This document shows, in pieces, positions 29,340-36,031 of a stretch of DNA of 36,031 bases (within the stretch, counting starts at the first letter, position 1; each line of letters opens with the position of its first letter). A program made the position numbers and the translations under genes. The notes under the pieces are model-generated. The model was given only the letters and a program-made list of their open reading frames with translations. It searched no databases and had not been told where the DNA came from. Source of the stretch: Lachnospiraceae bacterium (lineage in GTDB: Bacteria > Bacillota > Clostridia > Lachnospirales > Lachnospiraceae); contig SVEA01000094.1 of NCBI GenBank assembly GCA_015057615.1, forward strand, positions 1-36,031. Reading direction: 5' to 3'.

Positions 29340-32300
29340 GTGGCAAGAAAAATGAAAACAATGGATGGTAATAATGCAGCGGCTCATGTATCCTATGCAT
29401 TTACTGACGTTGCGGCAATCTATCCGATTACACCAAGTTCCGTAATGGCTGAAGTAACCGATAAATGGTCAGCTTCCGGTAAGAAAAACATCTTCGGACA
29501 GGAAGTGAAGGTAGTTGAAATGCAATCGGAAGCTGGTGCAGCAGGTACGGTACATGGTTCTCTGGCAGCAGGTGCTTTAACTACGACCTTTACAGCATCG
29601 CAGGGTCTATTACTCATGATACCGAATCTTTATAAGTTTGCAGGTGAGCTGCTGCCGGGAGTTTTAAATGTTTCTGCGCGTGCAGTTGCCAGTCATGCAT
29701 TATCCATATTTGGCGATCATTCCGATATTTATGCATGCCGCCAGACCGGTTGTGCAATGCTTTGTAGTACGAATCCGCAGGAGGTAATGGATCTGACTCC
29801 GGCAGCTCATCTTGCAGCGATCAAAGGCAGAGTTCCATTCATTAATTTCTTTGATGGATTTAGAACCTCCCATGAGATACAAAAGATTGAAACATGGGAT
29901 TATGAGGACTTAAAGGAATTGGCGGATATGGATGCAATCGATGCATTCCGTCGTCATGCATTAAATCCGGAGCATCCGGTTCTTCGTGGCTCCGCGCAAA
30001 ACCCGGACGTATTCTTCCAGGCAAGAGAAGCATGTAATACATACTACGAAGCAGTTCCTGGTATTGTAGAAGAATATATGAATAAGATCAATGCAAAGAT
30101 CGGTACCGATTATAAGCTGTTTAATTACTATGGTGCACCCGATGCAGAGCATGTGATTATTGCTATGGGATCGGTAAATGATACCATCGAAGAGACGATC
30201 GATTACCTCAATGCACAGGGTCATAAATTTGGTGTTGTTAAGGTACGCCTGTATCGTCCGTTTAGTGCAAAGCACTTGATTGATGCAATTCCTGCTACGG
30301 TAAAACAAATCTCAGTATTAGACAGAACGAAGGAGCCGGGTTCCGTCGGTGAGCCTCTGTACTTAGATGTTGTAACCGCTTTAAAGGGATCTAAGTTTGA
30401 TCAGGTTCCGGTTTATAACGGCCGCTATGGTCTTGGTTCCAAGGATACCACTCCAGCACAGATTATCGCTGTTTATAAGAATGCAGAGAAGAAGACATTT
30501 ACCATCGGAATCCAGGATGATGTTACGCATCTGTCCCTACCGACGGAGAAAAGCCCGACAACTACACCGGAAGGAACCATTAACTGCAAGTTCTGGGGTC
30601 TTGGTGCTGACGGTACCGTAGGTGCAAATAAAAACTCCATTAAAATCATCGGTGATCATACGAATATGTATGCGCAGGCATATTTTGACTATGATTCGAA
30701 GAAATCCGGTGGTGTTACCATGTCTCACTTAAGGTTTGGTAAGAAGCCGATTAAATCAACCTATCTGATCTCCGAGGCTGACTTTGTAGCCTGCCACAAT
30801 CCTTCCTATGTCAGAAAATACGACATGGTTCAGGAATTAAAAGATGGCGGTACCTTCCTACTTAACTGTAATTGGAATATGGAGCAGATCGAGAAAAATC
30901 TGCCCGGTCAGGTGAAGAGACATATCGCAGAACACGGCATTAAGCTCTATACCATTGATGGTATCAGTATCGGTAAGGAAATCGGTTTAGGCGGTCGTAT
31001 CAATACGATCCTCCAGGCCGCATTCTTTAAGCTTGCTAATATCATACCGGTAGAAGAAGCAGTAAAATACATGAAGGACGCTGCAACCGCTTCCTATGGC
31101 AGAAAAGGGGAAGCAGTTGTTGCAATGAACCACGCCGCAATTGAACGTGGTATTACGGATGTAAAAGAAGTTAAGGTTCCGGAAAGCTGGAAGAATGCAG
31201 AGGATGAAGAGCTGCATGCAAAGGTGGCAAACGGAAGAAAGGAAGTACTTGACTTCGTTAATAATATACAGACTCCTGCGAATGCACAGCAAGGTAATAA
31301 ATTGCCGGTATCCGCTTTCTTAGACTATGTAGACGGTACCCTTCCACAAGGAACCGCAGCGTATGAAAAACGCGGTGTTGCAGTTGACGTTCCTACTTGG
31401 AATCCAGAAAACTGTATCCAATGTAACTTCTGCTCCTATGTATGTCCTCATGCAGTCATTCGTCCGATAGCAATGAATGCCGAGGAAGCTGCAAATGCTC
31501 CGGAAGGTATGAAAAAGACCGCTATGACAGGAATGAAAGAGTATGAATTTGCAATCACGGTGTCCGCACTTGATTGTACCGGATGCGGATCCTGTGCAAA
31601 TGTATGTCCTGGTAAGAAGGGAAGTAAAGCACTTACCATGCAGTCGCTTGATGCGCAGAGAAAAGAACAGGACTTCTTTGATTATGGTCTATCCTTAGAG
31701 GAGAAACCGGAAGTTGCTGCGAAGTTTAAAGACATTACTGTTAAGGGCAGCCAGTTTAAGCAGCCGCTGCTTGAATTCTCCGGAGCTTGCGCAGGTTGTG
31801 GTGAAACTCCTTACGCTAAATTAGTAACACAGCTATTTGGCGATAGAATGTACATTGCTAATGCAACCGGATGCTCCTCAATCTGGGGAGGGTCCATGCC
31901 GTCCACGCCGTATACGGTGAATAAGCAAGGCAGAGGTCCGGCTTGGTCGAACTCCTTATTTGAGGATAATGCAGAGTACGGTTATGGTATGTATCTGGCA
32001 CAGGAAACCTTAAGAAGCCGTTTGAAAAATGAAGTAGAAGCATTAGCGGCTAAATCATCTAAGGAGGATGTAAAGGCTGCCGCAGAAAGATATCTTGCTA
32101 CCTATAGTAACGGCCGTGAAAACTCCGGTGCAGCCAGTGCATTACTGCGGGTATTAGAGGGGTGCGGATGTGAAGAAGGCAAAGATATCTTAAAGAATAA
32201 AGAGTTCCTATCCAAGAAATCACAATGGATCTTCGGTGGTGATGGATGGGCTTATGATATCGGCTTTGGTGGTTTGGATCATGTGATTGCAAGTGGACAG

Positions 32301-32867
32301 GATGTTAACATCTTAGTATTCGATACCGAGATCTACTCCAATACCGGCGGACAGTCTTCCAAGTCTACACAAACTGGTGCAGTTGCACAGTTTGCTGCTG
32401 CAGGTAAGGAAGTTAAGAAGAAAGACTTAGCAGCAATTGCAATGAGCTATGGTTATGTATATGTAGCGCAGATTGCAATGGGTGCTGATTATAATCAGAC
32501 CATTAAGGCACTGGTTGAAGCAGAGAGCTACAATGGACCATCCTTAATTATTGCATATGCACCTTGTATCAGTCATGGCATCAAGGGCGGTATGTCAACG
32601 GCTCAGACCGAAGAGAAGAAGGCAGTTACTTCCGGTTACTGGCACAACTTCCGTTATGATCCGCGTCTTAAGGACGAAGGTAAGAATCCGTTCTTGTTAG
32701 ACAGTAAGGAGCCTACAACCAAGTATCAGGATTTCTTAAGTAACGAAGTTCGTTATAGTTCTCTTGCCCGTCAGAATCCGGAGAGAGCAGAACAGCTGTT
32801 TAAACAGGCAGAGAAGAACGCGAAAGAGAAATATGAGCAATTAAAGAAATTAGCAGAGATAAACTAA
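29340..32867 (+). CDS. nifJ: Pyruvate:ferredoxin (flavodoxin) oxidoreductase
   Basis: This is a one-chain PFOR of 1175 residues, the usual length for the homodimeric enzyme. It converts pyruvate and CoA to acetyl-CoA, CO2 and reduced ferredoxin. The N-terminal domain has DGNNAAAHVSYAFTDVAAIY and YPITPSSVMAE. Two [4Fe-4S] ferredoxin motifs lie near residues 690-780 (CIQCNFCSYVCPH and CTGCGSCANVCPG), and the third cluster ligand region is CAGCGETPYAKL. The thiamine-diphosphate site includes GDGWAYDIGFGG and YSNTGGQSSKST. The start is the GTG at 29340, eight bases after AAGGAGG. An ATG at 29250 would add 30 unusual residues. It is monocistronic and ends in a strong terminator. Confidence 0.97.
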   Translation: MARKMKTMDGNNAAAHVSYAFTDVAAIYPITPSSVMAEVTDKWSASGKKNIFGQEVKVVEMQSEAGAAGTVHGSLAAGALTTTFTASQGLLLMIPNLYKFAGELLPGVLNVSARAVASHALSIFGDHSDIYACRQTGCAMLCSTNPQEVMDLTPAAHLAAIKGRVPFINFFDGFRTSHEIQKIETWDYEDLKELADMDAIDAFRRHALNPEHPVLRGSAQNPDVFFQAREACNTYYEAVPGIVEEYMNKINAKIGTDYKLFNYYGAPDAEHVIIAMGSVNDTIEETIDYLNAQGHKFGVVKVRLYRPFSAKHLIDAIPATVKQISVLDRTKEPGSVGEPLYLDVVTALKGSKFDQVPVYNGRYGLGSKDTTPAQIIAVYKNAEKKTFTIGIQDDVTHLSLPTEKSPTTTPEGTINCKFWGLGADGTVGANKNSIKIIGDHTNMYAQAYFDYDSKKSGGVTMSHLRFGKKPIKSTYLISEADFVACHNPSYVRKYDMVQELKDGGTFLLNCNWNMEQIEKNLPGQVKRHIAEHGIKLYTIDGISIGKEIGLGGRINTILQAAFFKLANIIPVEEAVKYMKDAATASYGRKGEAVVAMNHAAIERGITDVKEVKVPESWKNAEDEELHAKVANGRKEVLDFVNNIQTPANAQQGNKLPVSAFLDYVDGTLPQGTAAYEKRGVAVDVPTWNPENCIQCNFCSYVCPHAVIRPIAMNAEEAANAPEGMKKTAMTGMKEYEFAITVSALDCTGCGSCANVCPGKKGSKALTMQSLDAQRKEQDFFDYGLSLEEKPEVAAKFKDITVKGSQFKQPLLEFSGACAGCGETPYAKLVTQLFGDRMYIANATGCSSIWGGSMPSTPYTVNKQGRGPAWSNSLFEDNAEYGYGMYLAQETLRSRLKNEVEALAAKSSKEDVKAAAERYLATYSNGRENSGAASALLRVLEGCGCEEGKDILKNKEFLSKKSQWIFGGDGWAYDIGFGGLDHVIASGQDVNILVFDTEIYSNTGGQSSKSTQTGAVAQFAAAGKEVKKKDLAAIAMSYGYVYVAQIAMGADYNQTIKALVEAESYNGPSLIIAYAPCISHGIKGGMSTAQTEEKKAVTSGYWHNFRYDPRLKDEGKNPFLLDSKEPTTKYQDFLSNEVRYSSLARQNPERAEQLFKQAEKNAKEKYEQLKKLAEIN

Positions 32868-32967
32868 ACGATATTTCTATCAAATAAAGAGCAGGGCGAA
32901 TTGCCATGTTACTCAATTTATAAGTGAAATTATTTACAAATGAATGGATAATTCGTTTGACGTAATT

Positions 32968-33031
32968 GAAAAAAGGGAGCAGCTGCAATATTAACAGATA
33001 AATTGTTAATGGAGCAGCGGCTCCCTTTTTT
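32968..33031 (+). terminator. Strong terminator after PFOR
   Basis: A long hairpin with arms around GGGAGC (32975-32980) and GCTCCC (33020-33025), extended by GCTGC/GCAGC and ATTAACA/TGTTAAT, is followed by a T run. A matching A-run precedes it, so it could also act on the minus strand. Confidence 0.9.
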
Positions 33032-33099
33032 ATGTTATAGGTTCTTTTTTACTTTGTTATATGTCATTCGGTCAAAATAGACGCAATGAAGATGGATGC

Positions 33100-34008
33100 T
33101 TATTTTGTACGCAATGCATTAACCCAAGCATTAAAGAATTCATCTATTGAGAAATACCGTTCCTTTCTGTTAACAGCAACAGATTTCAGAGCGACATCAT
33201 AACAGGATTGGTTTAGTTCCCATTTCTCTAATGAACAAGGGGAAAAGGCACTTTTCTCATACCTTAGTCTTATGTCAGTATCGGTGTAATTACCGAAAAA
33301 ATCAAATAGTAATGCTCCAAGTGTGAAAACGTTTGTCGCTTCGTCGATTCCTGCACCATATGTATATTCTTCGGGGGCTTTTAATCTCTTCGTTCCCCAA
33401 TAGCCCATACCCATGTCATTGAAGGCTGGCTTTCGCCTAAAACAATCAATATCACAGATGGTAGTAGTGCCTGTGACGAAATCATACATTATACTTCCAT
33501 CATAAAAATCCACTGCTACATAATTGTTTTTCGAAACGGTTGATAAAAATGAAAATAATACATCAACCGATTTGAGCCTTGCTTCGATCGGTAGTTGCTT
33601 GAAGCGTTTTGCAGGCGGAACTATCTGAGGATTCTTCCAGTATTGCTCAAAATTCCAATGATCAAATAGGCAATCTCCATCTGCCCATTTGAACAATGCG
33701 ATATAGATATCGCCAAGAGAATAGTGCTTTACAAGTTCAATTAAATTTGGATGTTTTATATCTTCATATATGGTCATTGCTTCTTTTAAGAAAGTAAAGG
33801 ATTCTTCTGGCGTTCGAACTGATTCAATGGTTTTTAGTCCTGCCACCTTAACAAAATATTTTTCTTTTCCATCATTAATACCGAAACTAATGTTACCGGA
33901 ATCATTTTGTGCAAATACGTAAAAAACATTTCCTAATGAAGCAAGCCATGAGAAGTCATGCTCTTCTTTCAGTTGAAATTCAACAGCGTCAAAACAAATA
34001 TTAACCAT
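33100..34008 (-). CDS. Atypical serine/threonine protein kinase-like protein
   Basis: This 302-residue protein looks like a divergent protein kinase. The beta-3 lysine is in KYFVKVAG and the alpha-C region in FLKEAMTIYEDIKHPNLIEL. The hinge follows at ALFKWADGDCLFD. The catalytic loop reads YVAVDFYDGSIMYD in place of HRD..KPEN..L, keeping an Asp but having Ser at the Asn position. The metal Asp is in ICDIDCF in place of DFG. RLKAPEEYTYG and TNVFTLGALLFDFFG match the activation segment and helix F. The start at 34008 has GGAGG five bases upstream; an ATG four codons earlier overlaps that site. It has no TM helix or PASTA domain. Substrates are unknown. Confidence 0.72.
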   Translation of the reverse strand: MVNICFDAVEFQLKEEHDFSWLASLGNVFYVFAQNDSGNISFGINDGKEKYFVKVAGLKTIESVRTPEESFTFLKEAMTIYEDIKHPNLIELVKHYSLGDIYIALFKWADGDCLFDHWNFEQYWKNPQIVPPAKRFKQLPIEARLKSVDVLFSFLSTVSKNNYVAVDFYDGSIMYDFVTGTTTICDIDCFRRKPAFNDMGMGYWGTKRLKAPEEYTYGAGIDEATNVFTLGALLFDFFGNYTDTDIRLRYEKSAFSPCSLEKWELNQSCYDVALKSVAVNRKERYFSIDEFFNAWVNALRTK

Positions 34009-34303
34009 AATTTCCTCCATTTTTTCGGAGGGCTACAATATGGTCACCCTCCAAATTTTTTTAGATACTGTATTCAAAAAAATCATCTCCTTTATAATTA
34101 AAATATTTATATCAACACAAGTTATCCTTGTGAAATTGCAGAATAAGCAAAAGCAAATCATCTTTCGTCAAGTATAACATAAAAATATAACAATATGCTC
34201 TTACGGGTTGTATCATTTATGGAAGTTTATCAAATTCAAATATTACCTAATGAGTGCTTGTAATGGAATATCAGTAGAATGGATGGTTTTCGACATATAA
34301 AAC

Positions 34304-34346
34304 AAAAATGCTGAGGCTGTGAAGAGCTTTCACATACCTCAGCATT
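34304..34346 (-). terminator. Terminator of the tRNA-Arg transcript
   Basis: AATGCTGAGG (34307-34316) and CCTCAGCATT (34337-34346) pair perfectly, with TGTGAA/TTCACA inside. On the minus strand the transcript continues TTTTTGTTTTA. It lies 42 bases downstream of the tRNA. Confidence 0.85.
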
Positions 34347-34387
34347 AGGATACAGTCTACGAAGTCGACCCTATTCCAAAAACTTTA

Positions 34388-34460
34388 TGCACCTGACTGG
34401 ATTCGAACCAGCGACTTTTCGCTCCGGAGGCGAACGCTCTATCCACTGAGCCACAGGTGC
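34388..34460 (-). tRNA. tRNA-Arg (anticodon CCG)
   Basis: This is a 73-nt tRNA on the minus strand. The acceptor stem GCACCTG pairs with CAGGTGC plus discriminator A. The D-arm is GCTC..GAGC and the anticodon stem is TTCGC/GCGAA. Its loop CTCCGGA gives anticodon CCG, reading CGG arginine codons. The T-arm is CTGG-TTCGAAT-CCAG. The 3' CCA is not encoded. It stands alone, between a strong promoter and a terminator. Confidence 0.97.
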
Positions 34461-34483
34461 ACGTCCGAATTGCGGACTATGTT

Positions 34484-34512
34484 ATTATATACTAAATGTT
34501 TGATAAAGTAAA
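34484..34512 (-). promoter_or_regulatory. Promoter of tRNA-Arg
   Basis: On the minus strand, TTTACT (plus-strand AGTAAA, 34507-34512), 17 bases, then TATAAT (plus-strand ATTATA, 34484-34489) lies about 24 bases upstream of the tRNA 5' end. Confidence 0.8.
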
Positions 34513-34617
34513 GGGTGAAAATCTCTGAAAATATAAATATGAAATAAATAGTTATAATATATACCAATTAAATGTTACAGAAGTATTAAAAAATATTACA
34601 AAAAAATGAAATAATGG

Positions 34618-34646
34618 TTGATTTTTTCTATAGCTTTTGCTAAAAT
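34618..34646 (+). promoter_or_regulatory. Promoter of the secreted repeat protein gene
   Basis: TTGATT (34618-34623), 17 bases, then TAAAAT (34641-34646), about 48 bases before the ATG. The region 34513-34617 between the two promoters shows no gene. Confidence 0.6.
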
Positions 34647-34693
34647 AGGAAGTAACAAGTAATTGGTATGAAGTTATCTTAAGGAGAAAAATC

Positions 34694-35581
34694 ATGAAAC
34701 TTAAATATAAAAAAATAATCATGCTAACGACGATGAGTACAATGGGAATTGGGCTATTAACTCTTTCGATCAGTAAGGATAGTTCAAAGGCAGAGGAAAG
34801 TATTAATTCCGGCAGGAAGCAGGAAGCCGGGTTGTTGATGGCTGCAGATGGGGAGTATAAAACCCTCGCTTTAGCAGAGGATGCTCTTAATGGAGATACA
34901 GAGGTTACACCTCCCTTAACTCCGACTCCATCCCCCACCCCGACTCCGATACCGGTTTATGATTTAGAGAAGGCAACCGATCCAGAGGTTCTATCTCTGA
35001 TGGAGGAATATTATACAGCGAAGAACAGCTGTGATATAGATAAGATCAAGAGCCTGTTGACCGATCCGTCGAAGGTTCCATCCGCTGATCAGCTTCAGAA
35101 GAAAACGGAATACATTGATGATTACCGCAATATCGAGACGTATTTAAAGAAGAGCATAGAAGACAATGCCTATATTGCTTATGTATACCAGGAAATTAAG
35201 TTTAACGGCGTGAATACCATGGCACCGGGTATGTCAAAGTTTTATCTGGTGCAAGGGGATGATGGTAAATATAAAATTTACTCCGGTGAAATGGATAACG
35301 ATCTGAAAGAATATTTTGATGAAAGAAATAATGATACAGACGTGAAAGAATTACTGGATATGACCAATGAAAAAGGAGAAGAAGCAAAAGAGAAGGATGA
35401 AGATCTGAAAACCTTCTGGGATAGTATTGATAAACTGGCAGGAGAGCAGCAGGAGGATTCTAAGGCAAAAAGCAAGGAGGACTCCAAGTCAAAAAGCAAG
35501 GAAGATTCCAAAGCAAAGAGCAAGAAGGATTCTGAGGCGAAGAGTAATAAGGATACTGCCAAAGGTACAGAGACAGAATAA
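34694..35581 (+). CDS. Secreted protein with Pro/Thr linker and Lys/Ser repeat tail
   Basis: This 295-residue protein has an N-terminal signal-like segment (KYKKIIMLTTMSTMGIGLLT) without a lipobox Cys, so it is probably secreted or membrane-anchored by this helix. A Thr-Pro linker PPLTPTPSPTPTPIP (about 74-88) leads to a helical and beta domain of about 130 residues (MEEYYTAKNSCDIDKIKSLL, IAYVYQEIKF, KFYLVQGDDGKYKIYSGEMD), with an NTF2-like look. It ends in four tandem 8-residue repeats of the type EDSKAKSK. These come from a 24-bp repeat (35453-35548). AAGGAG lies before the ATG. The role is unknown. Confidence 0.82.
   Translation: MKLKYKKIIMLTTMSTMGIGLLTLSISKDSSKAEESINSGRKQEAGLLMAADGEYKTLALAEDALNGDTEVTPPLTPTPSPTPTPIPVYDLEKATDPEVLSLMEEYYTAKNSCDIDKIKSLLTDPSKVPSADQLQKKTEYIDDYRNIETYLKKSIEDNAYIAYVYQEIKFNGVNTMAPGMSKFYLVQGDDGKYKIYSGEMDNDLKEYFDERNNDTDVKELLDMTNEKGEEAKEKDEDLKTFWDSIDKLAGEQQEDSKAKSKEDSKSKSKEDSKAKSKKDSEAKSNKDTAKGTETE
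35453..35548 (+). repeat. Four tandem 24-bp coding repeats
   Basis: Units of the type GAGGATTCTAAGGCAAAAAG plus four bases repeat four times in frame, giving EDSKAKSK, EDSKSKSK, EDSKAKSK and KDSEAKSN. The synonymous differences show that the repeats are not brand new. Copy number may vary among strains. Confidence 0.8.
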
Positions 35582-35617
35582 ATTCATATAGGTCAAGCAG
35601 ATTTTAAAGGCTGAATT

Positions 35618-35655
35618 ACTGCTGTAACGGTGATGCATCGGATACAGCAGTTTTT
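35618..35655 (+). terminator. Terminator after the secreted repeat protein
   Basis: CTGCTGTA (about 35619-35626) and TACAGCAG (35643-35650) pair perfectly and are followed by TTTTT, about 40 bases past the stop codon. Confidence 0.88.
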
Positions 35656-35675
35656 GTCGTCTAGGATTTGAGTGT

Positions 35676-35948
35676 CAAAAGCCGATTATAAAACTACTTC
35701 ATCAATTTGCATAGTTTATGCATAGACAAGTAATAGGAAACATATTTCATTCGCAACCCGTGTTCCCCAAAGCACTGCAAAAACGCAATACTTGGATTGA
35801 AGTACGTAGTGGTACGTAAAATCACAAAATACGTGATCTAAGTGCCAACGACTTCAAACAGTTGTGCATTAAAATATTGTTTCCTATTACTTAAGTTTTA
35901 CCTTGGTTTGTGCAAATTGATGAAGCCGATTTGCTAAGAAGGCTTTTA
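35676..35948 (+). mobile_element. Element C, copy 2 (about 272 bp inverted-repeat element)
   Basis: The left end CAAAAGCCGATTATAAAACT and the right end GATTTGCTAAGAAGGCTTTT are inverted. The arms also pair at CTTCATCAATTTGCA (35697-35711) with TGCAAATTGATGAAG (35911-35925), and at AAGTAATAGGAAACA (35729-35743) with TGTTTCCTATTACTT (35879-35893). This gives imperfect arms of about 85 bp around a centre of about 100 bp shared with copy 1. No open frame and no clear target duplication are visible. Confidence 0.72.
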
Positions 35949-35958
35949 TTATGAAAAC

Positions 35959-36018
35959 GTCTCTTTGTTAGCAAAAAGACGCAACAATCCCCCCCTATGA
36001 AGCTTTTTCATAGTTTTT
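35959..36018 (+). terminator. Two small AT-rich hairpins at the window end
   Basis: GTCTCTTT/AAAAAGAC (35959-35980, one mismatch) and CTATGAA/TTCATAG (35995-36013), the second followed by TTTTT. The second could be a weak terminator for a gene outside the window. Confidence 0.35.
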
Positions 36019-36031
36019 ATGGATTTAGATA

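Overview
The window looks like chromosomal DNA from a strictly anaerobic, low-GC Firmicute of the Lachnospiraceae / Clostridium phytofermentans type. The signs are AT-rich intergenic DNA with strong AGGAGG ribosome binding sites, occasional TTG and GTG starts, a one-chain 1175-residue pyruvate:ferredoxin oxidoreductase, an NfnAB-type flavoprotein pair, a DUF5688 protein, a DegV protein, and lipoproteins with Thr-Pro linkers. I see no phage genes, transposase genes, rRNA or CRISPR array. There is one tRNA, tRNA-Arg(CCG).

Layout. 0.2-3.1 kb (minus): a DegV lipid-binding protein, then an ABC permease/ATPase pair with no substrate-binding protein. 3.3-4.6 kb (plus): a lipoprotein and a VanZ-like membrane protein. 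4.8-8.5 kb (plus): a GCS2-type glutamate-cysteine ligase overlapping a glutathionylspermidine-synthase-like ATP-grasp ligase, then a small tandem repeat and a TIM-barrel protein. 8.5-10.3 kb (minus): a NarL-type response regulator and its histidine kinase, divergent from an isochorismatase-fold hydrolase. 11.7-15.0 kb (plus): an ABC-2 exporter (ATPase and two permeases). 15.2-17.7 kb (plus): a radical SAM protein and a DUF4130/TIGR03915 protein. 17.8-20.5 kb: a small lipoprotein, a Fur-family repressor, a HAD-GNAT fusion and a CmpB-like membrane protein. 20.7-22.6 kb: a CYTH protein, two tiny basic proteins and an HD-domain protein. 22.8-27.5 kb: NfnA, NfnB, a GGDEF-EAL protein and a YhhN-like membrane protein. 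28-33 kb: DUF5688 and PFOR. 33-36 kb: an atypical protein kinase, the tRNA and a secreted repeat-tailed protein.

How the genes work together. PFOR makes reduced ferredoxin from pyruvate and NfnAB can exchange its electrons with NADH and NADPH, so the right half carries core fermentative redox metabolism. The radical SAM gene has a near-consensus sigma-A promoter with a clostridial SOS (LexA) box on each side, GAAC-N4-GTTT both times. This ties the poorly understood radical SAM/DUF4130 pair to DNA damage and is the best candidate here for an under-described system.

The second theme is non-coding. The intergenic DNA is full of structured repeats. (A) A hairpin leader, nearly identical for about 50 nt including the ribosome binding site, lies directly in front of two unrelated genes, degV and the CYTH gene. 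(B) A string of perfect hairpins with a constant linker occurs at 11.2-11.5 kb and 19.87-20.02 kb. (C) A roughly 250-270 bp element with long imperfect terminal inverted repeats occurs twice nearly complete and once truncated, with short derivatives. (D) A 129 bp nested inverted repeat and (E) a roughly 35 bp tandem repeat each lie between genes. I cannot link these to any named repeat family.
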